A stretch of 64,000 bases of DNA from an uncultured Acetobacteraceae bacterium (GTDB lineage: Bacteria > Pseudomonadota > Alphaproteobacteria > Acetobacterales > Acetobacteraceae). The DNA lies in assembly GCA_943912335.1 (NCBI GenBank), contig CALTUD010000014.1, positions 1-64,000 on the forward strand. The letters run 5' to 3'. Every line of letters starts with the position of its first letter. The first letter of the stretch is position 1. The position numbers and the translations under genes are program-made. This document shows positions 26,866 to 36,529 of this stretch, piece after piece. Under the pieces are notes generated by a model, which saw only the letters and a list, made by a program, of their open reading frames with translations, was not told where the DNA came from and did no database searches.

Positions 26866-29604
26866 ATGAGCGAAGGTAACGATCAGGATCAGGGCAAGGG
26901 GCGTCTTTCCCTCCGGCCGGCGTCGCGTCTCGAAGTGGGACGCACGGTGGATGGCGGGCAGGTTCGACAGAGCTTCAGCCATGGCCGTTCGAAGGTTGTG
27001 CAGGTCGAGGTGCGCAAGAAGCGCGGCCCGACCCCGACGCCGGGTGCAGGTCCCGCCGGCGGTCCGGTGCGTGCCGGTGGTGCAGGCCGTCCGGCCGGCG
27101 CCGGTCGCGCGCTGACCGCGTCCGAGCTGGCGACTCGCCAGCGCGTGCTCGAAGAGCAGCAGAAGGAAGCCGCTCGTCGGGAGGCGGAACGCCGCGAGCA
27201 GGAAAAGATCAGCATCCTGTCCGCCGCTGAGGAAGCGCGTCGCGCGGCCGAGGAAGCCAAGCGGGCCGCTGAGGATGCCGCGCGCGCCGCGGAGGCCGAG
27301 CAGGCCCGCGCCCGTGCAGAAGCGGAAGACGCACGTCGCGCCGAGGCCGACCGTGCCGAGGCCGAGCGCGTGGAAGCCGCCAGGACGACGGCGTCTCAGC
27401 CGGCTGCCCCGCAGGCGCCGGCCGAGCCGGCCGCGCCGGTGCAGACCGGCCCGATTACCACGGGCGGCATCACCATCCTGCCGACCGAGCCGCTGCGCAC
27501 CATCGCGTCGCGCGCCGTCGGCCACGCGCCGGTGATCAATACCCGTCCGGGTTCCTCTTCCACTGCCGCCCCGTCCGAGACCCTGCGTCTCCGTTCGGCG
27601 CGTCCCGAGGAGGACGACCGTCGCGGCGGTCCGGTGCGCCGTCCGGGTGCTGCCGTGCCGGCGCGCAAGGTGCCGGCCACCACCGCCCGCAAGGTCGGCG
27701 ACCGCCGCATGAGCGGCCGCGTCGACGTGCAGGCCGCGATCGAGGGCGATGACGACAAGACGCGTTCGCTCGCCTCCGTGCGTCGCCAGCGCGATCGCGA
27801 GCGCCGTCAGGCCGAGCTGGAGCGTCTGCGCTCCGATCAGGTCCGCGTCGTTCGCGACGTGGTGCTGCCGGAAACCATCAGCGTGGCCGAACTGGCCAAC
27901 CGTATGGCGACCCGTGCCGCCGACGTAATCAAGGCGCTCATGAAGATGGGCGTGATGGCCAACGTCACGCAGATCCTCGACGCCGACACCGCGGAACTGG
28001 TGATCCAGGAATTCGGCCATCGCGTGCGCCGCGTCGCCGAAAGCGATGTGGAGATCGGCATCGAGGGCGAGGAGGACGAAGACATCCTCTTGCTGCCGCG
28101 TGCACCGGTCGTGACCATCATGGGCCATGTCGACCACGGCAAGACGTCGCTTCTGGACGCGCTGCGCACCACCGACGTGGCGGGCGGCGAAGCCGGTGGC
28201 ATCACCCAGCATATCGGCGCCTATCAGGTCGAGACCGCGAGCGGTTCGAAGATCACCTTCATCGACACGCCTGGCCATGAGGCCTTCACCGCCATGCGCT
28301 CGCGCGGAGCGTCGGTGACGGACGTGGTGATCCTGGTCGTCGCTGCCGATGACGGCGTCATGCCGCAGACCATCGAGGCGATCCGCCATGCCAAGGCGGC
28401 CGACGCCCCGATCATCGTCGCCATCAACAAGTGCGACAAGCCGGGCGCCAATCCGAACCGGGTGCGTCAGGAGCTGCTGCAGCACGACATCGTCGTCGAG
28501 CAGATGGGCGGCGAAACCCAGGATGTGGAGGTTTCCGCGCTGAAGCGGACCGGCCTCGACAAGCTGGAAGAAGCCATCATGCTGCAGGCCGAAATCCTCG
28601 ACCTGCGCGCCAATCCCGACCGCGCCGCCGAAGGCACGGTGGTGGAAAGCCGTCTCGATCGCGGCCGTGGCCCGGTGGCGACCGTGCTGGTGCAGAAGGG
28701 CACGCTCAACCAGGGCGACATCGTGGTGGCCGGCGCCGAATGGGGCCGGGTGCGCGCGATCGTCGACGACAAGAACAAGCAGGTCAAGCAGGCCGGCCCG
28801 TCCGTGCCGGTGGAACTGCTGGGCCTGTCGTCGGTGCCGGGAGCCGGCGAACCCTTCGTGGTGGTGGAGAACGAGAACCGCGCCCGCGAGATCTCCGAAT
28901 TCCGCCAGCGCAAGATCAAGGAAAAGCAGGCCGCCGGCATCACCGCCGCGCGCGGCACGCTGGACCAGATGCTCGCCCGCATCCAGGCCGGTGCGCAGAA
29001 GGAAGTGGCGCTGGTCATCAAGGCTGACGTGCAGGGCTCGTCCGAGGCGATCCAGGCGACCGTGCTCAAGCTGGAGCACGAGGAGGTCAAGGTCCGCGTG
29101 CTGATCGCGGGCGTGGGCCAGATCACGGAAAGCGACATCCAGCTCGCCAAGGCGTCCGATGCGGTGGTGGTGGCGTTCAACGTCCGCGCCACGTCGCAGG
29201 CGCGCGAGATGGCGCAGCGCGACGGGGTCGAGATCCGCTACTACTCGATCATCTATCAGGTGGCCGACGACGTGGAGCAGCTGGTGAAGGGCAAGATCGC
29301 GCCCAAGCACCGCGAGAAGTTCCTGGGCTATGCCGAGGTCCGCAAGGTGTTCAACATCACCAAGACCGGCATGGTCGCGGGCTGCTACATCACCGAAGGC
29401 GTGGTCAAGCGCGGCTGCGGCGTGCGTCTGCTGCGCGACAACGTGGTCATCCACCAGGGCGACCTGTCGCAGCTCAAGCGCTTCAAGGACGATGTCCGTG
29501 AAGTGGCACGCGGCTACGAGTGCGGCCTCTCCTTCGCCGGCTACAACGACCTCAAGGAAGGCGATGTGGTCGAGTGCTACGAGATGGAGCTGGTGCCGGC
29601 ATGA
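26866..29604 (+). CDS. infB: Translation initiation factor IF-2
   Basis: A 912-residue GTPase that places initiator tRNA on the 30S subunit. The N-terminal part (1-330) is long, Ala/Arg/Glu-rich and partly coiled coil, as in other alphaproteobacteria. The G domain starts near residue 420 with GHVDHGKT, followed by DTPGHEAF and NKCDKPG. The later domains II, III and IV are complete and end LKEGDVVECYEMELVPA. Overlaps of four bases with both neighbours show tight coupling. Confidence 0.97.
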   Translation: MSEGNDQDQGKGRLSLRPASRLEVGRTVDGGQVRQSFSHGRSKVVQVEVRKKRGPTPTPGAGPAGGPVRAGGAGRPAGAGRALTASELATRQRVLEEQQKEAARREAERREQEKISILSAAEEARRAAEEAKRAAEDAARAAEAEQARARAEAEDARRAEADRAEAERVEAARTTASQPAAPQAPAEPAAPVQTGPITTGGITILPTEPLRTIASRAVGHAPVINTRPGSSSTAAPSETLRLRSARPEEDDRRGGPVRRPGAAVPARKVPATTARKVGDRRMSGRVDVQAAIEGDDDKTRSLASVRRQRDRERRQAELERLRSDQVRVVRDVVLPETISVAELANRMATRAADVIKALMKMGVMANVTQILDADTAELVIQEFGHRVRRVAESDVEIGIEGEEDEDILLLPRAPVVTIMGHVDHGKTSLLDALRTTDVAGGEAGGITQHIGAYQVETASGSKITFIDTPGHEAFTAMRSRGASVTDVVILVVAADDGVMPQTIEAIRHAKAADAPIIVAINKCDKPGANPNRVRQELLQHDIVVEQMGGETQDVEVSALKRTGLDKLEEAIMLQAEILDLRANPDRAAEGTVVESRLDRGRGPVATVLVQKGTLNQGDIVVAGAEWGRVRAIVDDKNKQVKQAGPSVPVELLGLSSVPGAGEPFVVVENENRAREISEFRQRKIKEKQAAGITAARGTLDQMLARIQAGAQKEVALVIKADVQGSSEAIQATVLKLEHEEVKVRVLIAGVGQITESDIQLAKASDAVVVAFNVRATSQAREMAQRDGVEIRYYSIIYQVADDVEQLVKGKIAPKHREKFLGYAEVRKVFNITKTGMVAGCYITEGVVKRGCGVRLLRDNVVIHQGDLSQLKRFKDDVREVARGYECGLSFAGYNDLKEGDVVECYEMELVPA

Positions 29605-30062
29605 GCCGCGGCTCCAGGAGCCGGACGGAACTGAAGGGACCGGCGGGGCAACTCGCCGGTTCTTCTTATTCCGGCGCCGGCGGCAAGGGTAGCGCCAAGG
29701 GCCCCTCGCAGCGTCAGCTGCGTGTGGCCGAGGAGGTGCGTCACCTTCTGGCCGATCTGTTCACCCGCACCGAGTTCCGCGACCCGGAGCTGGCCGGCGT
29801 GCACGTCACCGTCACCGAGGTGCGGATCAGCCCGGATCTGAAGCACGCCACCGCCTTCGTGGCGCGTCTGGGTCGCACCGATATCGACGCGATCCTGCCG
29901 GCCCTGCGCCGCGCCGCGCCGTTCCTGCGTTCGGAACTCAGCCGTGCCGTACGCCTGCGGGGCGTGCCGGAAATCCATTTCCAGCCCGACACCGCACTCG
30001 ATTACGCGATGGAGATCGACGCTCTGCTCCGTTCGCCCGATGTGGCCAAGGATTTGGACTGA
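29601..30062 (+). CDS. rbfA: Ribosome-binding factor A
   Basis: A 153-residue KH-type protein for late maturation of 16S rRNA 5' end. A Ser/Gly-rich N-terminal stretch of about 35 residues precedes the core (RVAEEVRHLLADLF, VTVTEVRISPDLKHATAFV, PFLRSELSRAVRLRGVPEIHF). The ATG at 29601 overlaps the infB stop (ATGA). Normally truB would follow; here a convergent AraC gene ends four bases after the stop. Confidence 0.94.
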   Translation: MSRGSRSRTELKGPAGQLAGSSYSGAGGKGSAKGPSQRQLRVAEEVRHLLADLFTRTEFRDPELAGVHVTVTEVRISPDLKHATAFVARLGRTDIDAILPALRRAAPFLRSELSRAVRLRGVPEIHFQPDTALDYAMEIDALLRSPDVAKDLD

Positions 30063-30066
30063 AGGA

Positions 30067-30867
30067 TCAGCGTGACGTGTTCCGTGCCAACGTGCTCGGA
30101 TTCTGTCCGGTGTAGCGCCGGCACAGGTTGAAGAAGCTGGACACGCTGTCGTAGCCGAGCCGGATCGCGGTCTCAGTTACGGAAACGCCTTCCGCCATCA
30201 GATTGCATCCCTGCAGGATTCGTGCGGTCTGCATCCATGCGCCAGCTGACAGCCCGGTCTGCTGCCGGAACAGGCGCGTGAAAGTTCGACGCGACAGGGC
30301 GCAGCGTTCCGCCAGGGCGTCCAGGCTTGCACGCTCCTCGCAGGTGACCGCCCATTCCGCCATCACGCGCCGGATCGTCCGGTGCTCCGGCATCGGTAGC
30401 AGGACTGGTTTGGTCGCACTGCGCCGCATCTCGTCGGCCAGAACCGCCAGTATATGCTCGTCCAGTGGCCTGCGCTCCCTTCCGCTCGGCAGACTCAAAC
30501 TCTCTCCCCAACGCTGCACCAATGCGACGATCACGGGCGTCGCCCCGAACGCGATCGGGATCTCCGGTGCATAGGTCTGCGCCAAGCTGGCCTCGATGTA
30601 GACGCGAATGCCGCTGCAATTCGACAGCGAGCCACCATGCGGAATGCCCGATGGCACCCAGTAGGCAAGGCCTGCCGGAATGAGCCAGCGCGCATTCTCG
30701 GACTCCGACAGCAAATGGCCTTCCCGGATCCACGCCAATTCGCCATGCGGATGGCGGTGCATTGCGGCGTTCTCTGAGCGGTTCTCGTCGAATCGGGCCA
30801 GTAAGGCATGCCCAGCCAGCAGATCGATCGTGGCGACCGGCGTTTCTTCTGGATACGGTCGCTGCAT
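30067..30867 (-). CDS. AraC-family transcriptional regulator
   Basis: A 266-residue regulator with an N-terminal cupin-like sensing domain (MHRHPHGELAWIREGHLL, a metal- or ligand-binding cupin pattern) and a C-terminal double helix-turn-helix (about 165-262: LDALAERCALSRRTFTRLFRQQTG and VTETAIRLGYDSVSSFFNLCRRYTG). The cupin with a following PSGIPHG is like regulators of the YbfI/AraC type that sense small organic compounds. The divergent neighbour is a DUF4410 lipoprotein gene 69 bases away, a plausible target; the ligand is unknown. Confidence 0.88.
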   Translation of the reverse strand: MQRPYPEETPVATIDLLAGHALLARFDENRSENAAMHRHPHGELAWIREGHLLSESENARWLIPAGLAYWVPSGIPHGGSLSNCSGIRVYIEASLAQTYAPEIPIAFGATPVIVALVQRWGESLSLPSGRERRPLDEHILAVLADEMRRSATKPVLLPMPEHRTIRRVMAEWAVTCEERASLDALAERCALSRRTFTRLFRQQTGLSAGAWMQTARILQGCNLMAEGVSVTETAIRLGYDSVSSFFNLCRRYTGQNPSTLARNTSR

Positions 30868-30942
30868 TGGTTTGGCCCGTTACGCACGAAATCTGACCAA
30901 AAGCTGTTAGCAGGCAAAATCGCCGCCTGACAAAAAGTGGGC

Positions 30943-31623
30943 ATGGTTCAATCTCACCTCGCCCACTCTCTCCGCCTCGCGCTCGTTCTGTGTTGCGCGG
31001 CGCTCTCCGGTTGTGCCGGCACCCGTGTTTCGAGTCCGACCCTGGACAGAAGCGCCACCGGTTTCGTGGCGCCGCATCGTGTGGTCGTTCTCGTGTCCGA
31101 CGACAGCGTGATGCCCGAACGTCGCAGCCGTCAGGAGCGGCATCGACGCGATGTGGAACAGGCGGAAACCGAGCTGGCCGAGGAGCTGGGCAGACGCCTT
31201 GCGGCGCACGGGCTGATCGTTGTTCCAGCACCGCAGCCGGCGGATATGGTTGTTTCGTGTCGTATTGACGCCGTCAGAAGTGGAAGCATGGCAGCCCGGC
31301 TGCTGATCGGCTACGGCGCCGGCAAGGCTACGCTCGACGTCGTCACCACCCTGATGCGTCCGGACGGCACGAAACTGCTCGTTTTCAAAACCGACAGCAC
31401 CACCGGGGCGATGCCGGGCGCCGGACTCGGGATCGCTTCCGCCGCCGGCACCACGGCGACGGCGTTGCGGATGATCGGGCCCGCGCTCGGCGTGCCCGGC
31501 ACGTTGCGACAAGGGCTTGGTCAGGAGATCCGGCAGACCGCGGCGAAGATCGACCAGCGATTGGGCAGCTATTTCATCCGGCAGGGCTGGTCCTATCCCG
31601 ACCCTGCCGGTGGGAGCGGCTAA
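30943..31623 (+). CDS. DUF4410-like lipoprotein
   Basis: About 226 residues. A lipoprotein signal ends in LSGC (lipobox) near residue 24; after it the mature protein contains VVVLVSDDS and AELAEELGRRLAAHGLIVV, like the DUF4410 family of unknown function. The GTG at 30937 is a possible alternative start two codons upstream. It is divergent from the AraC gene and ends 7 bases before the convergent POT gene. A cell-envelope role is inferred only from the signal. Confidence 0.7.
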   Translation: MVQSHLAHSLRLALVLCCAALSGCAGTRVSSPTLDRSATGFVAPHRVVVLVSDDSVMPERRSRQERHRRDVEQAETELAEELGRRLAAHGLIVVPAPQPADMVVSCRIDAVRSGSMAARLLIGYGAGKATLDVVTTLMRPDGTKLLVFKTDSTTGAMPGAGLGIASAAGTTATALRMIGPALGVPGTLRQGLGQEIRQTAAKIDQRLGSYFIRQGWSYPDPAGGSG

Positions 31624-31630
31624 GAGCGCT

Positions 31631-33127
31631 TCAGGACGCGATCGTCTGCATGCCATGGGCATGCGCCCGCTCGAGGCGGCGCATCACCGGGATCAGCAGA
31701 GCCGCCAGCAGCGTCACCACGATTCCGAACTCCATCAGACCCAGGAACAGGTGATGGTAGATCGGCAGGGTTTCCTCCGGCGGTGCGGTGCGCAAGGCCG
31801 GCGGCAGGGCGGCCAGATTGGCCACGGCGCTGCCGATATAGAGCGCAGCACCATAGGCCACGAACAGCGCGCCCATCATGAAAGCGCTTAAACGCTGCGG
31901 CGTGTAGCGGGAGATCATCGCCAACGACAGGGCGCTAATCATCAGCTCTCCAGCGGAGATGAAGCTGTAGGCCAGCACCATCACCCAGGGGGACACACGT
32001 GCCGGCGCGGCGCTGCCGGTGGCTAGCCACCAGACCAGGAAGGCCGTCGTCACCAGCGCGAAACCGAGCAGGAATTTGGTGGAGATCTGTGGATCGCGGC
32101 CACGCTTGCCGAGCGTGCTGTAGAGCCAGGCCAGGACCGGGCTGAAGATCATGATCCAGATCGGATTCAGCGACTGGAACTGTGCCGCTGAGATATGCAC
32201 CAGCGTGACGCCGCCGATCGACAGCGCCGGATCGACATTGCGCAGCGCGAACAAGGTCAGCGACGTCGCCTGCTGCTGGTAGAAGATGAAATAGGCTATC
32301 ACTTCGACGATCAGCAGGCAGGCGATCAGCAGGCCTGGGCGTTCGTGCGGGGCGAGACGGCCGAACAGCCATGCCAGGATTCCGGCGGTGCAGAGACCGG
32401 CCACCCAGATGGTGAATCGTGCCACTTCCGGGTGCTGCAGCACGATCATCACGACGAGAATGGCGGCGATGACGCCCAGAAGGGTGAAGAGGGCAGTGCG
32501 GCCGGGAAGGGGACGAAAATCGGGCGCGGAGCCAATCGCGGACAGCCGCGTCCGCAGGAAGAAGAACACCAGCAGACCGGCGGCCAGCCCGATCGCCGAT
32601 GTGCCGAACCCGGCATGCCAGCCGAAATGCGCGGCGATCACCGGAGACAGCAGCAGCGAGATCGCCGAACCGACATTGATCGACATGTAGTAGAGCGTGA
32701 AGGCGGCATCGATCCGGCTATCGTCGCCTTCGTAGATGCGGCGCACCAGATTGGCGACGTTGGGCTTGAACATCCCGTTGCCGATCGAGATCGTGCCCAT
32801 GCCGAGATACAGCAGCCAATGCTGTGCAGTGGGAATCCCCAGCAGCGCGTAGCCGAGACCGAGGCAGGTGGCACCGGCCACCATCGCCCTGCGCGATCCC
32901 AGCACCTGGTCGCCCAGCCAGCCGCCGATCGCCGGCGCGGCGTAGGTGAGCGCCGCGAAGGCGCCCCAGAGCAAATTGGCGGCGCCATCGTTGAAGCCGA
33001 GCTTCTGCACCAGGAACAGCAGCAGAAGACCCTGCATGCCGTAATAGCCGAAGCGTTCCCAAAACTCGATCGCGAGAACGACGGAGAATTGCTGCGTGCG
33101 GGTTGGCCCCGCAATGGTGGTTTGCAT
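31631..33127 (-). CDS. POT-family proton-dependent oligopeptide transporter
   Basis: A 498-residue inner-membrane symporter with 12-14 hydrophobic segments. It has the full family motif EFWERFGYYG (ExxERFxYYG) in the first helix and GWLGDQVLGSRRA in the second-third helix loop, so it is a standard di/tripeptide:proton symporter. ATG 33127 is preferred; TTG 33136 is possible. It is distinct from the POT protein at 3478-4857, which has a changed motif. Its neighbours give no specific substrate. Confidence 0.9.
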   Translation of the reverse strand: MQTTIAGPTRTQQFSVVLAIEFWERFGYYGMQGLLLLFLVQKLGFNDGAANLLWGAFAALTYAAPAIGGWLGDQVLGSRRAMVAGATCLGLGYALLGIPTAQHWLLYLGMGTISIGNGMFKPNVANLVRRIYEGDDSRIDAAFTLYYMSINVGSAISLLLSPVIAAHFGWHAGFGTSAIGLAAGLLVFFFLRTRLSAIGSAPDFRPLPGRTALFTLLGVIAAILVVMIVLQHPEVARFTIWVAGLCTAGILAWLFGRLAPHERPGLLIACLLIVEVIAYFIFYQQQATSLTLFALRNVDPALSIGGVTLVHISAAQFQSLNPIWIMIFSPVLAWLYSTLGKRGRDPQISTKFLLGFALVTTAFLVWWLATGSAAPARVSPWVMVLAYSFISAGELMISALSLAMISRYTPQRLSAFMMGALFVAYGAALYIGSAVANLAALPPALRTAPPEETLPIYHHLFLGLMEFGIVVTLLAALLIPVMRRLERAHAHGMQTIAS

Positions 33128-33346
33128 GGGAGACAATGCTAGCGCCCGGCGAGAGGTGCGTCGATGGCACCCCTTTGTGCCCCTCCGTCAGACTGTTACA
33201 GGCCGGGAAAGTGCCCTTGCTGCCAGGCCGGTCTCTGTCCGAGCGGCGTCGGCGCCGCGCTGGACCCGGCTTGCTCCGCGCCGTTTCCCGCCCGACCATC
33301 CCCGGATGGAGGCGCGGAGAACGCGCCCGACAAGAGGAGACACGGC

Positions 33347-34402
33347 ATGTCCGGCGACTGGATGATCTACGGCGCCAATGGCTATACCGGCGAGCTGATC
33401 GCCCGCGAAGCGGCACGACGCGGCCTGAAGCCGGTGTTGGGAGGTCGCAACCGGGCAAGGATCGAGGCGCTGGCCGCCGAACTCGGCCTGCCTTGCCGCG
33501 TGTTCGCCTTGGGCGCTCCCGAAGGAACGGCGCATCATCTGCACGACATCGCCCTGGTGCTGCATTGTGCCGGGCCGTTCTCGGCCACGGCCGCGCCGAT
33601 GATGGCGGCCTGTCTGCTGGCGCATACGCATTATCTCGACATCACCGGGGAGATCGGCGTGTTCGAGCATGCGCAGTCGCTCGACCGTCAGGCGCGCGAG
33701 GCGGGGATCGTTCTGTGCCCCGGCGTCGGCTTCGACGTGATCCCCACCGATTGCGTCGCCGCTGCGCTGAAGAAGGCGCTGCCGGACGCCACCACCCTGG
33801 CGCTTGGCTTCGACACACGCTCGCACCTGTCGCCCGGCACGGCGCGCACCACGGTGGAGGGGCTCGCCCTGGGCGGGCGCATCCGTCGCGGCGGCCGCAT
33901 CGTTTCCGTGCCGCTGGCGCACGAGACGCGGCGGATCGATTTCGGCCATGGCGAGAAGCTGGCCATGGCGATCGCCTGGGGCGACGTGTCCACCGCGTTC
34001 CACAGCACCGGCATCCCCGACATCGCCGTGTTCGTGCCGACCTCGCCCCGCATCGTGCGCGGCGCGCGGATCGCCAACCTGCTGCGTCCCGTGCTGCGTC
34101 TCCCGGCGGTGCAGCGTTTCCTGAAGCAACGCATCGGCGGCAAGGCGATCGGGCCCGACGCGGAGCAGCGCGAACGCTTGCCGTCCTTTGTCTGGGGCGA
34201 AGCGCGCAACACCGCCGGAAAGACGCGTACGGCACGGATCCGCACCGCCAACGGCTATGCGCTCACCGTGACCGGGTCGCTGGCGGTGGTGCGGCATGTG
34301 CTGGAGACCGCCCCGGTTGGGGGCGCCTACACGCCATCCAGGCTGGTCGGGGCCGATCTGGTGGAGCGGCTGCCGGGTTCCGGGCCGATGGTGATCGACT
34401 GA
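33347..34402 (+). CDS. Saccharopine dehydrogenase-like NAD(P)-binding protein (trans-acting enoyl reductase type)
   Basis: A 351-residue oxidoreductase-like protein. The N-terminal Rossmann fold starts MIYGANGYTGELIA (GANGYTG dinucleotide loop), then GGRNRARIEALAAELG. A later part has HYLDITGEIGVFEHA, CPGVGFDVIPTDC and a C-terminal TANGYALTVTGSLAVV, as in trans-acting enoyl reductases and yeast-type saccharopine dehydrogenase homologues. No exact reaction can be assigned. The ATG at 33347 follows AAGAGGAGA; a longer frame from 33164 is not supported. It ends next to the convergent ABC gene with no gap. Confidence 0.8.
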   Translation: MSGDWMIYGANGYTGELIAREAARRGLKPVLGGRNRARIEALAAELGLPCRVFALGAPEGTAHHLHDIALVLHCAGPFSATAAPMMAACLLAHTHYLDITGEIGVFEHAQSLDRQAREAGIVLCPGVGFDVIPTDCVAAALKKALPDATTLALGFDTRSHLSPGTARTTVEGLALGGRIRRGGRIVSVPLAHETRRIDFGHGEKLAMAIAWGDVSTAFHSTGIPDIAVFVPTSPRIVRGARIANLLRPVLRLPAVQRFLKQRIGGKAIGPDAEQRERLPSFVWGEARNTAGKTRTARIRTANGYALTVTGSLAVVRHVLETAPVGGAYTPSRLVGADLVERLPGSGPMVID

Positions 34403-35143
34403 TCAGCCGATCATGGCCGATGTGCCCATGACGGTGGCCATGACCATGGCCTCGACGCCGCCCGGGCCTGCGATCTGGAGATCGAGCCGATCCCAGCGAT
34501 GGGCGATGCGGCCGTCCTCCACATAAACGAGATCGGTGCACAGACTGCCGAGCAGTTCGATCTGATGGGTAGAGAGGATTGCGGCGTGTCGTCCGGTCGC
34601 CACCATGCGTTGGAGAATCTGTCGCAGCCGCCAGCTCGAGACGGGATCGAGACCGTTCAGGGACTCGTCCAGCACCAGCAGGGCTGGCGTACCCAGCAGT
34701 GCCCCGGCCAAAGAGAGTTTGGCCCGGGTGCCGAGCGAGCATTGTGCCAGCGGGGTATCGAGCCATCGGCGAAACCCGAGCACCGTGTCGAGTTCGGGCT
34801 CCGGCCAGTCGTCCACGGCGCAGCCGCGAACGGAGGCGACCATCTCCAGATACTGCCGCCCGGTCAGTGCGGCGGGCAGCTCTGCCGGGTCCACGGCATA
34901 GCCGAGGGTGAACAAAGCGCGCTCGCGCTCGGCCACGATCGGATGCCCCCCGATCGTAACCGTGCCTGCCATCGCCGGGATCAGACCGGCGATGGCGCGC
35001 AGGATCGTCGATTTGCCGGAGCCGTTCGGCCCGATCAGGCCGAGCAGTTGTCCGCCGTCGAGGCGGAGGGACACGTCCTCGATCGCGGTCCGGCCGCCAT
35101 AACCGGCCGCCAGGCCGGAGAGTTCGAGCAGTGCGGGCGTCAT
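34403..35143 (-). CDS. ABC transporter ATP-binding protein, diverged signature
   Basis: A 246-residue ATPase of the ABC-2/CcmA-like type. Walker A GPNGSGKST lies near residues 38-46 and Walker B LLVLDESLNGLDP near 155. The signature at the LSGGQ position reads CSLGTRAKLSLAGALL, a strongly altered form, and His in STHQIE is the switch. The upstream gene, one base away, encodes a membrane protein that is probably its partner. The direction of transport and substrate are unknown. Confidence 0.8.
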   Translation of the reverse strand: MTPALLELSGLAAGYGGRTAIEDVSLRLDGGQLLGLIGPNGSGKSTILRAIAGLIPAMAGTVTIGGHPIVAERERALFTLGYAVDPAELPAALTGRQYLEMVASVRGCAVDDWPEPELDTVLGFRRWLDTPLAQCSLGTRAKLSLAGALLGTPALLVLDESLNGLDPVSSWRLRQILQRMVATGRHAAILSTHQIELLGSLCTDLVYVEDGRIAHRWDRLDLQIAGPGGVEAMVMATVMGTSAMIG

Positions 35144-35144
35144 C

Positions 35145-36290
35145 TCAGCGTGTTCCCCGGACGAAGCGGCGGTGCGCGGCGCGCCACAGGACGGCGACCA
35201 GAACCATGAGCAGGAAGGCTTCGCTGATCCCGAGCCGCACTGCGTATTGCGCGGCCATCAGAAGAACGACGAAGTGCAGCAATCGGGCGGCGGTCGGCGA
35301 ATCGGCCAGCCAGAGAGCGGAGACGATCAGCAGCCCGTCGAGCGATAGCAGGGCGATCAGGCATCCGGCCGTGGTCGGGTCGTCGGGCGCCACGGCGAAA
35401 GCGGTGAAACCAGGCAGAACGAACCAGCCCAGCGACAGGGCGAGAGGCAGCCTGAGGACGCCCCATGCAGCACGCGCGAACGGCACCGGCAGCACGCGGA
35501 GCGCCGTCGCGCGAAGAGGATGGCAGCGCACGGCGTAGAAGAACGTCAGATGGCCGCCGACGGCCCCCACGAGAGCGGCCGGCCAGGCCGTGCCCGTTTG
35601 AAGGCTGCCGGCGATGCCCGTCCCGCCCAGGATCGCGAGCAGAAGGAGGCAGATCCTGATGTTGCCGGGGCCAAAGCCTTCAAGGGCCCAGTTGCCGAGC
35701 CAGCGTGGCCGCCTTCGGTCCAGCAGGGGCAGAAGGATGGCGTGCCGGAACCGGACCGTCCGCGATCCGCGATAGGTCGCGACATAAGGCGACACGGAGA
35801 AGCAGCCGAACGCGAAGGCCATGGAGACGAGAACCAGCCCCGCCGGCGCGGTTTCGGCCATGTCCGTCCAGCGCACCAGCCAGCCTTCCAGCGTCACCGC
35901 CGACAGCATCGAGGCGACCAGCAGACCATAGGAGGGCAGGCAGCACAGAAGCAGAGCCTGGTGTCGATCCTGCTCGGGCCAGGGCAGGCTCGCCAGCCAG
36001 GGCGCCGCCAATTCCTGCCGTGCGGTCCGGGTCGTGGAGCGTCCGATCCAGAAGCCGGCCAGCAGCGCCGCCGTCGAGGCCAGAGCACGGACCAGAACCG
36101 TCCGCTGGTCGACGAAGAACGCGATCGCGCTCCGGTCGTCCCAGAGGTTTCCGGCCAACGCGAGGCAGACCAGGGCGAGTGCCGGCCCGAAGCTCAGCCG
36201 CTGCCGGACCGAGGTGCCGATGCAATTGCCGATGAAGAGCCGCCAGCGCGACAACCGAAGGCGCAGGAGCAGGGTGGCGGGGCTGATCAC
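35145..36290 (-). CDS. Polytopic membrane protein, probable partner of the ABC ATPase
   Basis: About 381 residues with some 8-10 hydrophobic segments and no recognised family motif. It sits one base upstream of the ATPase gene, so the two most likely make one ABC exporter-type complex. The start is uncertain: GTG 36290 is the first reasonable start before the hydrophobic part, while the frame is open up to 36509, including Arg-rich, poorly coding sequence. The region between this gene and truB (36291-36529) must hold the divergent promoters. Confidence 0.65.
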   Translation of the reverse strand: MISPATLLLRLRLSRWRLFIGNCIGTSVRQRLSFGPALALVCLALAGNLWDDRSAIAFFVDQRTVLVRALASTAALLAGFWIGRSTTRTARQELAAPWLASLPWPEQDRHQALLLCCLPSYGLLVASMLSAVTLEGWLVRWTDMAETAPAGLVLVSMAFAFGCFSVSPYVATYRGSRTVRFRHAILLPLLDRRRPRWLGNWALEGFGPGNIRICLLLLAILGGTGIAGSLQTGTAWPAALVGAVGGHLTFFYAVRCHPLRATALRVLPVPFARAAWGVLRLPLALSLGWFVLPGFTAFAVAPDDPTTAGCLIALLSLDGLLIVSALWLADSPTAARLLHFVVLLMAAQYAVRLGISEAFLLMVLVAVLWRAAHRRFVRGTR

Positions 36291-36529
36291 GGCGACAGGA
36301 TGGAAGAACGGGTGGAACTCGACAATCCGCCATCGCAACGGATGTCCGGCCGTCCTGGCGAGGTCGTCCCCCGACGAGAAAGGCGGGCTCCGGACCGGAG
36401 GAGCGCACTGCCTTGAGCCGGAGTGCTCGTCCGATGCGTCGCGGGCATGCCTCCGTTTCGTTTGCCCCCCGCACGCGGCTCGTCTACACGCACCCGCTTT
36501 CCGAACCATCGAACGCGGGACCGAACAGA

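Noticed and set aside
26533..29454. 973-codon open frame on the minus strand opposite infB
   Set aside because: Antisense shadow of infB; low-complexity translation.
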